Assembly (NCBI GenBank): GCA_029204225.1 | Contig: CM055100.1 | Coordinates: forward strand, 54,865,597-54,929,596 | Reading direction: 5' to 3' | DNA: 64,000 nucleotides | Source: Diphasiastrum complanatum | Lineage: Eukaryota > Streptophyta > Lycopodiopsida > Lycopodiales > Lycopodiaceae | Shown: positions 51,481 through 63,017 of the stretch, piece by piece | Layout: the number at the start of each line of letters is the position of its first letter | How positions within the stretch are numbered: the first letter of the stretch is position 1 | Translations under genes and position numbers: made by a program | The notes under the pieces: model-generated | The model's database searches: none | The model's input: the letters and a program-made list of their open reading frames with translations, nothing else | What the model was told of the DNA's origin: nothing

Positions 51481-52772
51481 GATCATGGGCTATCTACTTC
51501 TAGTGCCTAGGGAGTTGGAGTTCCTGGGAAAGTGATCCGGGAGGGAGGAGATATTCTATTGTTCAAAGAGACTAATGAGAGTCAAGAGCGAGGTCTTTCG
51601 GTGTTCCATGGTATCAGATGGGCTGCATTGTACAAAGTTGAGATTGAAATCCCACTAAGCCATGATATTAAGGATCTTGAATCTAAATTACTGATCCATG
51701 TTGCAGTTTCTCCCATCTTGGCCTCATTACTTAATTGTGTCGTTGTTTTTTGTTTCCGCCCATCTTGGTGTACTAACATCATCCATCCCATCCACAAAGG
51801 TGGTGATCCCATGAGACCTAATAACTACCATTCTATCATGATTGGTCATGTGATTGTGAAGCTATATGGCATGATTCTACAATTACCTGTGAGTTCTGAG
51901 GCAAAATCCAAGAGGTTATTTGCTATTGGTCAAGTTGGGTTCAAGGCTCACTACTCTACCACAGATCCTTACTCTCAAAGCTATCATTGAGGAGGCCAGA
52001 CATAGACATGAGGAATCTTTTAATGCTTTGCGGACTTCCGAAAAGCCTTTGATTCTGTTCACGCTCTTTACTCATTCAGAGACTCCATGACTTCTTGGTT
52101 CCACAAACACAGTGCTTGCTATCATGGCATTATATGAGAGGATTTTGGATTGTTTCAGAGGTGACCTTGGTATTTCTAAGCAAGTATTGAATATTGTCGG
52201 GGCCAAACAGGGTTGTTCCCTTTCACCTACTCTTTTCAAGTTTTATATTGACAAGTTGGAGACGGTTTATTGATCAATGTGGTGGTGTTGCTTATAGACT
52301 TGGCAATATTTTGATCTCTATTTTATTATATGCAGATGTTGTGGTTCTAGTCTCACTAACCAAAGAGGGGCTCCAGAATCCAAAGACAATTGGATAGTCT
52401 CCATACTTCACCTACTCTTTTCAAGTTTTATATTGACAAGTTGGAGACGGTTTATTGATCAATGTGGTGGTGTTGCTTATAGACTTGGCAATATTTTGAT
52501 CACTATTTTATTATATGCAAATGTTGTGGTTCTAGTCTCACTAACCAAAGAGGGGCTCAAGACTCCAAAGACAATTGGATAGTCTCCACACTTTACTTAC
52601 CATGTGGGGTTTGAGGATTGTAAATTGTTGTATTTACCACACCATATATTCCTGGACCAGTTATAGCCTTAGTTTTTTAGCTGTTGATGGCACTGTTACG
52701 TCTTTGGTGCATTATCACAGATGTACTTTTCTCGTCTTATATGCCTTTCGGCATGGAAAAGTGTTGGCAATA
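51481..52772 (+). mobile_element. Decayed, internally deleted LINE copy with partial endonuclease and RT
   Basis: The endonuclease start (GDILLFKETNESQERGLSVF) jumps to the RT approach (SWCTNIIHPIHKGGDPMRPN), then pieces of RT: an AKQGCSLSPTLFKFYIDKLE segment and LLYADVVVL, where the catalytic YADD reads YADV. It ends with the family hairpin at 52734-52762. No (TC)n tail follows and no C-terminal domain remains. Confidence 0.8.
52222..52591 (+). repeat. 185-bp tandem duplication inside the LINE RT
   Basis: Two near-identical units, 52222-52406 and 52407-52591, both run from TTCACCTACTCTTTTCAAG to AATTGGATAGTCTCCA. This is a post-insertion duplication in a dead copy. Confidence 0.9.
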
Positions 52773-53820
52773 TGATTCTGACAAATCCCCAAGATACTCG
52801 GCCAGAGCTACCCAAGAGCACCTCTCACCTTAGACTGAGGAGGTCTCTGAGAAGGCGGGATAAACGAAGACTGAGAGCCGAGTATGAGAGCCGAGGAGTA
52901 CTAGTTAAGAAGGACAAGCAGAAACTGTGTAAGCCTCATGGTGAATCCCGAAAGATGGAATGACCATGTAGGAACTAGTATTTCTAGGCAACAAATGTAA
53001 TAAATGCAATTAGACCCCTATTAGAAAAGTAGAGTGAGCCGTCTTTTGATGGTGACCTCTAGTGGAGAGGATAATTCCACATGTAATTTGTGTAAGTTGG
53101 AATTGCCACTAGGATGCCACCTAAGGAGCTCTCTTGCTTATTTAAGAGACTCCCCCTTTGTAGAAGGGAGCTTTTTGTGTAATGTATCTACTCCATACTT
53201 CAATGAGAATAGCTTCCACGAGTTTGATGCATCTTTCAGCTCCTTGATCATTCTTGTTTCTTGAGTGATGCTTTAATAATCTTGCCCTTCCATCCCTTTG
53301 TGCGTGGTTGTAGATTAAGTCTTAGGACAGTCCCTTTCTTGATGTTCTTGGCAGTCCAAGAATCAAAAAATGTGTGTTTCTTGATCCTTGGGCTCTCAAA
53401 AATGTTGTCTAGTTTAGTTAGTTTAGTTTCTTGCTTGTTCTTGCACTTGTAATGTGTATGCTAGTTTAGTTTTCAGATTTCAAGAAGCTGTCTATTTCGA
53501 TTTGCAGTAGTTAGAGATAGGATTTCATTGTTCAACGGATCTGCACACTGATTTTATGGTTGAACGCTTTGGCATGTATGATTGGTTGTTTATGCATGTG
53601 CATTCAATTCATGAGAGACCCATCCGGATTGTCCTCTGACAGGCAGGACTTTGCTATAACGGAGATCTATCCCTTCTGCCTAATCTGGGGCTAAAACAAG
53701 AACGTAAACATCAAGAATATGCCCACATTCTCAGCTGACAGGCAGAGCAAGAAACATAGTCTGTAAACCAGATAAGAAAGAAGAAGCAGAAGTTGTAGCA
53801 AATTCTAAAGAATCGAATCT
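52773..53820. other. Possible solo LTR or LTR-element 3' end
   Basis: The segment at 53040-53460 resembles an LTR transcribed region: a TATTTAAG box near 53139, TTTGTGTAATGTATC and CAATGAGAATAGC. A short charged frame (LRLRRSLRRRDKRRL) precedes it. No second LTR or coding core is present. 53460-53820 is unassigned. Confidence 0.3.
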
Positions 53821-53838
53821 GTCTACAAAAAGACATTA

Positions 53839-53910
<72 letters not shown>
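53821..53910. repeat. LINE 3' end remnant and (CT)n tract before LINE copy E
   Basis: GTCTACAAAAAGACATTAAAGC (the outer hairpin pair plus the post-hairpin linker) runs directly into (CT)n at 53842-53910. It looks like the last bases of an otherwise lost LINE copy. LINE copy E begins at 53911. Confidence 0.75.
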
Positions 53911-53914
<4 letters not shown>

Positions 53915-56792
53915 ATCCCAGGCCTATGTTGCCCACGTCTCTCGTCTTCTGGACCACTTTCCTTCCTCCTCTAATGTCACTACCCAAGCCTCCTTTTTAA
54001 CACACACCCTGACTACTGCCGCTCATGCCATTGCGCCCCCTCGCCGCTTCTCTTCTCATCGTCGTACCCATAATAAATGGTATGACAACGACTGTTCTTT
54101 CTTCCATAAATATGTCGAGTTCCTCGAATTCTCCAATTCTACACTCTCTTCTTCCGCAGAAAAGCAGCTTCGTTCCCTTCTCCGCAAAAAAAAAAGTGGC
54201 CTACTTTTCTTCCCGTTCCTCCTACCTCCTTCGCTCCCTCCACTCTGCTTCCTCGGCTACTTTTTGGAAGATCTTTCCTCATAAGCCCCTATCCATTGCA
54301 CCCATCCCTCTTCAATCATGGGTCAACTATGCAACCCTTCCATCCTATATACAATTGCCCACCCTTCCATCCTATATACAACTTCTCACCCTTCCATCTC
54401 TCTTTCTTCTCGTCCTACCCATTGTGACCTCTTTTCTCCTAACATGGTTGAAGCCACCATCTGCAAACTCAAGAACAATCGTACGTCTAACATTGACCTC
54501 CTTTTAGCCGAGCTCCTCAAACCAATTCCCAAACTCGGCTCCCCTTTCCTAGCCCGTTGTTTCAACCGCTCTGTTGTTGATGGTTTCCCCATACCTTGGG
54601 CCACCTATCTCCTTCACTCTATTCTTAAAGCAGGCGATGCCATGAATGTCCACAACTGTCGCATATTATGATTGGTCATACCATGGCCAAGTTCTACGCC
54701 ACTATTCTCCATAACTTTGTTACGGCAGAGGCTGATTCTCGACTATTGTATGCAACTGGCCAGGCTGGGTTCCGCCGGGGTTATAGCACTCTTGATCATG
54801 TCCTCACTCTACGTGCTATCATTGAGGAGGCAAAGCATATGGGCAAGAAGGTATTTGCTTGTTTCGTTCATCTCTCTAAGGCGTTTGATATTGTTCCCCG
54901 TCATCTTTTGATCAGCCGACTACGTCAGCTTGGCTTTTCCGACTCTATTCTCACGGTAGTGGTTGCTCTGTATGAGAGAGTTCTAGCACATATTCGGCTG
55001 GGTGCTGATTTGTCTTCTCCCATCCGTAGCATTGTTGGCATCAAGCAAGGTTGTCCACTGTCCCTTCCACTGTTTTCACTTTATATTGATGATCTTGAGC
55101 ACCTCATTCGTGAAGAAGGTGGAGATGGTTGCCCGCTGGCTCATTTGCTCATCCCCATTCTGCCTTATGCTGATAACATTGTTCTGCTTTCTCACTCACC
55201 AGAAGGGTTGCAGTGTCACTTACAGGTCTTACATCGGTTTTGTGTTGCTTGGGGTCTCTCTGTTAACTTAAAAAAGACGAAGATCATGATTTTCAACACC
55301 AATCGACAAAGCCTTCACAATTATCAATTCTTCTATGACGGCCAGCAAGTTGACATTGTTGCCTCTTATACTTACTTGGGAGTCATGTTTACTGCGCCCC
55401 ATCATGGTTTCCGCCAGGCTGCATCAGCACACATTTCCTCCGGTCTTTCAGCATTGGTCCAGTTCGAGCGTGGTTGTACAATGAATCATATTTTTGATCC
55501 CACTACTAGATGCCAGTTGTTTCACACGAGTGGTTCCAACAGTGATGTATGCCTCCGAGATGTGGTTGCCAGGACTTTCTCTCCGGAACTGGGCAGGCAT
55601 TTCCCGCCACTATGTTGGGTCGCATGATACGTGCCAAGACTACCGCCCCTCATGATATCCTATGCGCTGAGTTTGCTACTCCTCCGATCATCCTTGAGGG
55701 CTTTTTCCACCTTATTCTTTTTCTTCATCGGATTCAGGATATTTGTGCATCTCACCCGAATAGATACATAGTTGTTGCGGTTACTTCTTCACGTGTCCTA
55801 TTCCCATGCCAAGCTATCCTGGTACCAGCAGGCGTCTGATCTCTTATGACATCTGGGCATCTTTATCATGGATCTTCCTTGTGGTACGCATTCATATATC
55901 CGAGGCTATTTATTTCGTCGATATATGCAGCAGACTTGGAGCTCCCTCCCACCTTCCCGCATTCGACTGAGCTATTACCAGACACACGTCCTCTCTCTGG
56001 ATCCTTCTGGTTTGCCATTGTTGCCGCTCTATCTCTCACAGCCCCTATCACACGGCCTGCGCTATCGTCTTGGGCAATTGCGCATTTCCTCTCATCAGCT
56101 TGCTATTGAGGCCGGTCGTGCATTGGATATCCCCCGGGAGCGTCGTCTATGTCACTTGTGCTCGTTGCAGGAGGTGGAAGATGAAGCCCATTTCTTCCTC
56201 AGATGTCCGTTGCATTATGAGATACGGGGGAGGTATTATTGTCTCTTTTGCAATGGCCCACATACACTTCGCAGTTTTGTCTCCTATCCTGATGCTCGTT
56301 GCTTGGGATTTCTTGTTCGTGAGATGCTTACTCTCCGTCAGTCTCATCTGCCTGTACCAGATCACCTGGGGTTAGACTCCTAGCAGCTGCTTCTCACTGG
56401 CTTCTTTTGGACTCGAGCACATGCTGATGACTCCGATGATGAGATTCCTATCCATGTGCCACCGCAGAAAAAGCCCAGATGTAGTCGCCACTTGCCTCCA
56501 TCAGGGCCCACTGTACGCTCCACTCAGCGGACACTTCACACTTACTTTCGCTGATATGTACTTATTCTCCACCTGGCCCTGGTTGTGGGCATTGGTACTT
56601 TTTTGTAGTTCTTCTGTTATACCTGGCCCGGGTTGTGGGCTTATTTCACTTCTGCTTTGTTCTACTTTCATTCGTAGCTAGTTTATAGCATTTTACGGCC
56701 ACGTCCTCCTATGGATGATGCTCCCACTATTGCTTGTACATATTTTCTTTTTGGTCTTATGCACCCACAGGTGCCCAAAAGACGTTAATAAA

Positions 56793-56795
<3 letters not shown>
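53911..56795 (+). mobile_element. LINE copy E: 5'-truncated, RT and complete C-terminus
   Basis: Begins in the EN-RT linker (RRTHNKWYDNDCSFFHKYV) immediately after (CT)n, so the copy is 5'-truncated yet abuts the microsatellite. RT spans about 54650-55350: QAGFRRGYSTLDHVLTLRAI, LSKAFDIVPRHLL, GIKQGCPLSLPLFSLYIDDL, and PYADNIVLL, where YADD reads YADN. The C-terminal domain (55549-56383) holds MLGRMIRAK, LGQLRISSHQLAIEAGR and CHLCSLQEVEDEAHFFLRC. After an in-frame TAG the protein would continue with a PIP box QLLLTGFF (56384-56407), a basic QKKPRCSR and a terminal second PIP box QRTLHTYF before TGA at 56552. Hairpin and (TC)n follow. Frameshifts near 54650 and 55500-55860. Confidence 0.9.
56754..56783 (+). 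other. LINE 3'-terminal hairpin (copy E)
   Basis: GTCTTAT, then GCACC-CACA-GGTGC, then CCAAAAGAC; GTTAATAAAGC and (TC)n follow. The inner stem differs from copies A and B but pairs fully, which is compensatory change. Confidence 0.9.

Positions 56796-56874
<79 letters not shown>
56796..56874. repeat. (TC)n between LINE copies E and F
   Basis: About 39 TC units join the 3' end of copy E to the 5' repeats of copy F with nothing between. Confidence 0.95.
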
Positions 56875-56876
<2 letters not shown>

Positions 56877-57030
56877 GGACTCTCTAGCGGAATCTCTCGC
56901 GGATCTGTCCCTCTCTCGCGGATCAGTACCCGCGGATCTATCCTCGTGGATCCCTCTCGCGGATCTGTCCTAACCTGAGCGGGTCTCCTGCCTGTCCTAG
57001 CCTGAGCGGGTCTCCTGCCTAGCGGACATT
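56875..57030 (+). repeat. 5' UTR repeats of LINE copy F
   Basis: CTCTCGCGGATCTGTCC recurs with variants, then two ~28-bp units containing CCTGAGCGGGTCTCCTGCCT. Similar GCGG-rich repeats mark the 5' ends of copies A and B. Confidence 0.8.
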
Positions 57031-57349
57031 TGACCAGCGCTGCCTCTAGCCTAGCCCAAACCTAATATCTGCTGACATCCTGCCTACCTGAGCACGATGC
57101 TGCATGTGGTGCCCTGACCTGGTTCGCCCTGCACTGGTCCACCCTGCCCTGGCTTGCTTCCTCAATCTGAGCAGACCTGGGGCACAATTTGGTGTCGACC
57201 GCTTGCTGACCAGCCTACAGGGTTCTTGCTGCACAAAGTTGTCCTATGGTTCCATGCAACAAACAAAGGGGAGGTAACTCCCCCCACTCTCCACCACACC
57301 CTGCTTTGGAAGGCCCGAAAAACACCCCCTGTCCCTCACATCTAAGTTT

Positions 57350-58250
57350 TTGGTACCTGCTCCTGCCATCGTACCTGCTTTAACTGATCTGTCCACCGCA
57401 TCTGCATCTGAATCCAAGACGGATGCCCGCTCTGTTGTTGACACATGTGCGGTGAATCAACTACCCACAGTTGATTATACCCCTTCCAAACCTACTGAAG
57501 GCCTCTTTGCTTATGACATCAGCTTTATTCGACAAGAAATCATCGAACTCAAAAGACAATTACACTTCTTTGAAATTGAGAACGGCAAGTTGGTTTTGGA
57601 TCTCTGTGGGGTTAAAGAGCGAATGGAGCAGCTTGAACAAGAAAATGTATATCTTAAGCAAAGGATTGCAGAACATATCCCTCAAAAGAATATATTGGAG
57701 AAGACGTCGATCAAAATAACCAGCCTTGAGAAACAAGTGGAGGAAACGAAGACATGGGCAGCGCGTCTCAAAACCGATGGTGAGGTCGAATCTTCAAGCT
57801 TGGTTCAACATCCAGTTGTGAATTCTACACTAGAAGATGTCTTCTCCGAGCAAGAAAGAAGGGCTAAAAAAGCCTTTAATATCTGGGTTAGAGGGATTCC
57901 CGACGGGGATAAGCCCATTGAAGAGGCAAAAGACCTGCTTTTAACTGAGCTCACACACACCACGGATGGATTCGATACAGCTTGGAGAAGTAAGTTTGAC
58001 ACTAATGTATTGTTTATCAAGTTTCGCTCTATGAACAGCCGCAACGCAGCTTTACGCCTTAGAGCCAAATTGAAAGGGACTTTTATTTTTATGGATGATG
58101 ACCTTACACACACACACAATGGCAAGCCAGGAAAAAAATTATCCAAGATTCAAATGCAAGAAATCAGCGGGTGGTTTCCATTGAAGGCAAACCAAAAAAT
58201 TTTGATAAAATCTCTCAATAGGGATTTGGGGCTCCCGGGCAAGGGAGCAG
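57350..58250 (+). pseudogene. ORF1 of LINE copy F
   Basis: An open frame with no ATG at its first codon. It contains a long coiled coil (RQEIIELKRQLHFFEIENGK to LEKQVEETKTWAARL), then an RRM-like core (FNIWVRGIPDGDKP, NVLFIKFRSMNSRNAALRL) and the shared block FIFMDDDLT. After a short ACACAC run near 58110 the frame no longer matches the copy A C-terminus, which suggests a frameshift. No zinc knuckle. The role by analogy is RNA binding and chaperoning of the LINE RNA. Confidence 0.78.
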
Positions 58251-58269
58251 CCCGAGATCCCCTCAGCCT

Positions 58270-59619
58270 TTACATATTGGTTTTCGGAATTGTAATGGCA
58301 TACTATCATCTTCTTCAGCAGGTGACTTCCATTCTTTCATGCTGATATGTGATATCCTTTTGCTAGCAGAGACTCATGAATCGTTATATAGACCGCTCCC
58401 ATGCATACGGGATTGCACCTGGCACTCAGCGCATCGGCCCTTTGTGAGAGGGAAGACCTTCCGTGGTTCTGGTGGTGTTGCATGTCTCACCAAGGATGTT
58501 TTCAGTTCTCATCTTAAACTGGTCAAAAGTGATCCATTTGCACGCTTTATTTGGTTTCAGTTCTCTGGTCACTGTTTTTCTCAGGACCTCTTTCTTGCAG
58601 TTTGTTACTTTGCACCACATACATCATCGTTTGCAGATTTTGGTGGTGACCCTTTCCAGGCTCTCCCAGATGATATATTCAGCTTTGCACAGCGAGGCCA
58701 TATTCTTTTAGCAGGGGATTTTAATGCTCGTACGAGCATCAAGCAAGCTGAGTTTTATGCAGAGAGCGATTTTCTACAGGTTCACACATTAGATATGGGC
58801 TTTGATAGGACCGCACAGGATGCAGATACTCCAGCTACCCACTTTGGAGAGCGGCTGATTGGTTTAGCAGAGGCTCATTCCTTAACCATTTTGAATGGCC
58901 TTCCTCACTGGCCTTCGTCATATCATTTTACTTGTCACCCACATGGAGGAGGACATAGTGTTGTTGACTACTTCATTGGGTCATCGGCTTTGATCCCATT
59001 TCTTCATACCTTCCGCATTATACCTCCTACCATTTCTGATCACTCCCTCCTACTTCTATCCCTTGGTCATCATAGTACCACAGTCACAACACACCATCCC
59101 ACTCATCACCATCGCCTGGTTTTCTCTCCATCTGGTTTCCCCCTTTACACCGAGTCCCTAGTTACTTTTCTCCAAGACTTCCCCTTCACCTCCTCAGTTG
59201 ACCAACAAGCTATCTTTTTATCTCAGTCTCTTTTGCAATCTGCCAATACTGCCTATCCTTCGAAAACCTTCCCTTCGCATAAACGCACTCACAATAAATG
59301 GTATGATACAGAGTGCTTCTCATTGCATAAACAAGTTGTATACGCTAGATACCACTCTCCTCACACCCTAGCCTTGAAACAAAAAGAATATCACAAAGTG
59401 ACTTTGAAAAAAAAGACAGCTTATCTCCAGTCCTTGGGACAAAAACTTGCTGATGCTATTGCCTCCCCATCCTCCCATTTCTTTTGGCGGATGTTCTCTA
59501 AAAACCCGTATAAACCCGCTCCTATTGCTATTGAATCATGGATAAATTATGCTACTAAGCTTTATACCGTTGACTCTCTTTCCATCAAAATTCACCCTCT
59601 TTACCCCGTCTATGGTTGA
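58270..59619 (+). pseudogene. ORF2 endonuclease and linker of LINE copy F
   Basis: An APE-type endonuclease. The first strand (FRNCNGILSSSSAGD) lies in a neighbouring frame near 58275-58325. The main frame from 58339 has AETHESLYRPLP, LAGDFNARTSIKQ, SVVDYF and ISDHSLLLL, the usual catalytic and metal-binding blocks. It is followed by the linker THNKWYDTECFSLHKQVVYA. It would nick target DNA to start target-primed reverse transcription. The frame breaks near 59610, before the RT. Confidence 0.85.
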
Positions 59620-60790
59620 AAACGCCATCCAAATGGTCAAACCCAAAAAGCCACTGATGTTGACCTCCTAAGTATGGACTTCCTAAAACCAGTTGCTCAC
59701 ATTATTGCCCCATACATTTCCCATATCTTTAACCAATCTGTCATCTTCAGTCTCCCCACATCGTGGTGCACCAACCTTTTACACCCTATCCTCAAAGCCG
59801 GGGATCCTTTGACTGTCGACAACTATCGCACTATTATGATCAGTCATACTATGGCCAAGCTATATGGATCCGTTTTACAGTCTATTGTCAGCTCACGGGC
59901 AGAGACAGAGGGGTTACATGCTATGGGACAGGCAGGTTTTCGCGCTGGCTACTCCACGGTTGACCAGATATTCATCTTGAGATGCATTATTGAGGAGGCT
60001 AAGTTCAGGAAGCAGAGGATTTATTGTTGCTTTGTGGATTTCCGCAAAGCCTTTGATTCTGTTCCGAGACACCTTTTACTCCAGTGCTTAGCATCGCTTG
60101 GCTTTTCTCAGGAGATCATTGCTGCTATCGTCACATTGTATGAGAGAGTGTTGGCCCGTTTTCGAGATGGTGATGGATGGTCCTCTTACATTCATAGTAC
60201 AGTGGGAGTTAAGCAGGGATGTCCTTTGTCCCCTACTCTCTTTGTTCTATATATTGATGATCTTGAGCGGATTATTAGGGAGGAGCGTGGAGATGGCTGT
60301 CCGTTAGCATATATGATTATCCCTATTCTACTGTATGTGGATGACGTGATACTTCTATCAAGATCCGCATCTGGGCTTCAGCAGCACCTTGATGCTTTAT
60401 ATACTTTCTGCCATGGTGAACATTGGTAAGACTAAGGTCATGGTGTTCAACACCAATCGACAACATATGAGAGACACAGTGTTCTACTATGATGGGCTTC
60501 CACTGGAGATAGTAACCTCTTATACTTACTTAGGTATCCTTTTTACTGGTCCATTGCTCACTTTTAGACCAGCTGCACTGTCTAGGCTCCGCAAGGGGCA
60601 CTTTGCTCTTGTCCAGATGGAGAGGTTTTCCTCTATTTACTATGTACATGATCCTGATACGCGCTGTCGCCTTTTTTCTACCACTGTCTCTCCGGTGGCT
60701 CTATATTCAGCAGAGACATGGTGTCCTAGCTTGTCCAAAATACTTGGAGTGATATTTCACGTTTGCAGATCCTTATGCTTAGTCGGATGA
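59620..60790 (+). pseudogene. ORF2 reverse transcriptase of LINE copy F
   Basis: Blocks in order: NLLHPILKAGDPLTVDNYRT, GQAGFRAGYSTVDQIFILR, CFVDFRKAFDSVPRHLLL, VGVKQGCPLSPTLFVLYIDD and LLYVDDVILL. The catalytic motif is YVDD, intact. Near 60420 a deletion and frameshift follow FCHGEHW; VMVFNTNRQ and SYTYLGILFTGP continue in another frame. I see no RNase H domain. Confidence 0.88.
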
Positions 60791-60883
60791 TCCATGCGAA
60801 GCAGTCAGTTCCCCATGATATCATACTGGCAGAGTTTGCCTCACCATTTCTGATTGGTGAGGCTATATTTCGGATTATCACAT

Positions 60884-63015
60884 TGGGAATACATTGAACA
60901 CTTCTCCATTCTCTGTTGACACCTTAATCAGCCAGAGTGTAGTACTGTTGTACTACTCTGATAACATCTCATCTGTAGAACGCGTTTCATTTGATTTGAT
61001 AGAGGCCAAATTGTTGTTTAGAGATTATTAACATTACATTCCCCAAACACAAGTAATTTTGGTTACTTTTTAATGTCTGTCGACAACCAGAATAACACTC
61101 GAAACCATTTGCCATAAATTGTACCAAATACATAACTTTCTAACGCTGTCCTCTGTGGGCACGATACTATTTACTACAAAATCTATATTAACCTTGTTGG
61201 TATAGTACGACATATACCAATTTTTGGCGCCAATGCCAGGGATAGTTTAGGAAAGTTATAAGAAATCTGACACATCCATCTCTATCTCTAGTGTATGTCA
61301 GATAGAGAATCCAAATTAGAACGATACCGTAAGCTTAGAGAGGAATTTTTACGAAGACAGAGTGAGAGTACTAGTCGAAGAAATCTAGACGAAACCACTG
61401 CCCAGTTACTTGAACTCCTAATTAGCTTCGGTATGGAGGGTCCTGCTGCACGTTTCACTTCTATCTCAAAAATTAAGTACGATTATTTTAAAGGGACTTC
61501 TTTCGATGATGCAGATAACTATGTCTCGCAATTCGAGTCAATCGCTAATGCATATAACGAAGGAACTGACGTAGATAAACTACGAATCTTCCCTGGTCTG
61601 CTAAGAAAGCAGGCGCGCATATGGTACAGTCAGGTTGAACCAGGACGTGTAGGAACCTAGTACCTGCTGAAAGATGCGTTTCTGAACCAGTTCAGAAAAA
61701 TCGGTTACAAATCTAGAATTCTTGGACGCCTAAACAATGTTCAAAAGAAGAGTAAAGAATCCCTTCGCAAATATACACGAAAGGTTAAAAATCTTATAGG
61801 AAAACTAACCGGTGTAAATACCGTTGATATGCAAATCGAATGGTTTTTGGCTGGTTTACCACCAAAGATTAATCGGTATTGCAGACAAGGGGACATGACC
61901 TCCTTAGCAGCAGTAATAGCTAGTGCAGAAAATTTCGAGACCCCGAAACTAGCACGAAAGAGACGATCAACTAAAAGATCTCGAAAGTCTAAGACTGATT
62001 CCAGTGATAGCGATGATGATTCAGATTCTGACTCAAGTACCAGTTCTTCAAGCTCGGAATCTGAAAGCAGCGATTCATCAAAATCAGAGGCTGATAAAGG
62101 AGAGAGAAAGAATAAACGATGATCCAAACGAAAAGACGACACGAAAGTTGTCGAGGATAAGTCATCAACTTCTAAAGTTGAAAAGCTTTGGAAGAGGAAT
62201 ATGGCTGACCTTAATAAAAAGTTTAATGACTTGAAAGTGCAGATCTTTGAAGTTGCAGATAAAAGACCGAAAGCGTCTTCTTCCAACTCAGGAATATGGT
62301 GTACGAAATGTGGGACTTCTGGACACACTAAGGAGGACTGCACCACTGTGAATGTCAAATATATTGAAGATCCTGCCCAGGAGGTACTTTTTATTTTTCA
62401 GAATGATGCAACCACTAACTATGTTCAGGGTACTGTAGCATCAGCCCAGCAGGACATACCCAAGTTCGCACCAAAAAGACATAATCCTCCTGAATTTGTT
62501 GGACCAGCGAAGTCTCAAACTGACTAAACCAGTTTCAGGCAACTGTTACAACTGTGGACAGCCGGGACATTTTTCTCATGATTGTCCTCAACCGCGAAAG
62601 CCGATTGGTTATGTACCGTTATGCTCGAATTGCAGAGAACCTAGCCACAAGTATCCTGACTGCCCTCAGCCGCAGAAGCCGCGACCCAAATATCAGTATG
62701 TAGCAACACCAGCTACTGCAGACACGAAAGCGAAAGCTTTGACTGATGCCGTTGTGCAGAGAATTGACGTTATTGAAGGAAAATTGGCGAAGACAGAAGA
62801 CCAGTCCTGGCCAAGTGACCTGGAGAAGATTTTCAAAGTCACAACGAGAAGCAAAGGCTCCTCAATACCTGAACAGAAATCTTCGACGAAGCGCAAAAAA
62901 CCCTCGAAGAAGAGATCTTCTAGCAAGTCAACGAACAAGTCTACGACTAAAGAAGATCTTAAAGATGACCCCAATTATGACCGCGATTCTCATGGGCCAA
63001 TATTTCACGACTGCA
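60884..63015 (+). mobile_element. Gypsy element fragment: 5' LTR, primer site and gag
   Basis: A likely LTR runs from about 60895 (TGAACAC..) to 61219 (..TATACCA). TTGGCGCCAATGCCAGGGA (61224-61242) resembles the TGGCGCC-type primer site (Asp-tRNA-like) known from plant Tat/Athila Gypsy lineages. Gag begins at 61295 (MSDRESKLERYRKLREEF). Two in-frame stops (61658 and 62120) and one frameshift near 62500 interrupt it. There are three CCHC knuckles. Protease and pol are missing: at about 63015 the sequence switches to LINE. Confidence 0.82.
61295..63015 (+). pseudogene. Gag with three zinc knuckles (Gypsy fragment)
   Basis: The gag core has YDYFKGTSFDDADNYVSQFE, LRIFPGLLRKQARIWYSQ and FLAGLPPKINRYC. 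A serine/acidic stretch follows (about 61990-62100), then knuckles CTKCGTSGHTKEDC (62299), CYNCGQPGHFSHDC (62544) and CSNCREPSHKYPDC (62622). A basic lysine/serine-rich tail ends at the junction. Three knuckles is more than the usual one or two. Confidence 0.8.
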
Positions 63016-63017
63016 AA

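Larger units (their letters stand above)
56875..60883 (+). mobile_element. LINE copy F: nearly full coding content, cut at its 3' end
   Basis: 5' repeats (56875-57030), ORF1 (57350-58250), endonuclease (58270-59090), linker, RT (59600-60420) and the start of the C-terminal domain. The last readable piece is the MIHAKQSVPHDIILAEFA block near 60790-60830. It stops at about 60883, where an LTR-element fragment begins, so the CCHC, PIP boxes, hairpin and tail are missing. A small deletion near 60420 removes the WGLSVN segment. It is the most complete copy in the window. Confidence 0.88.
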
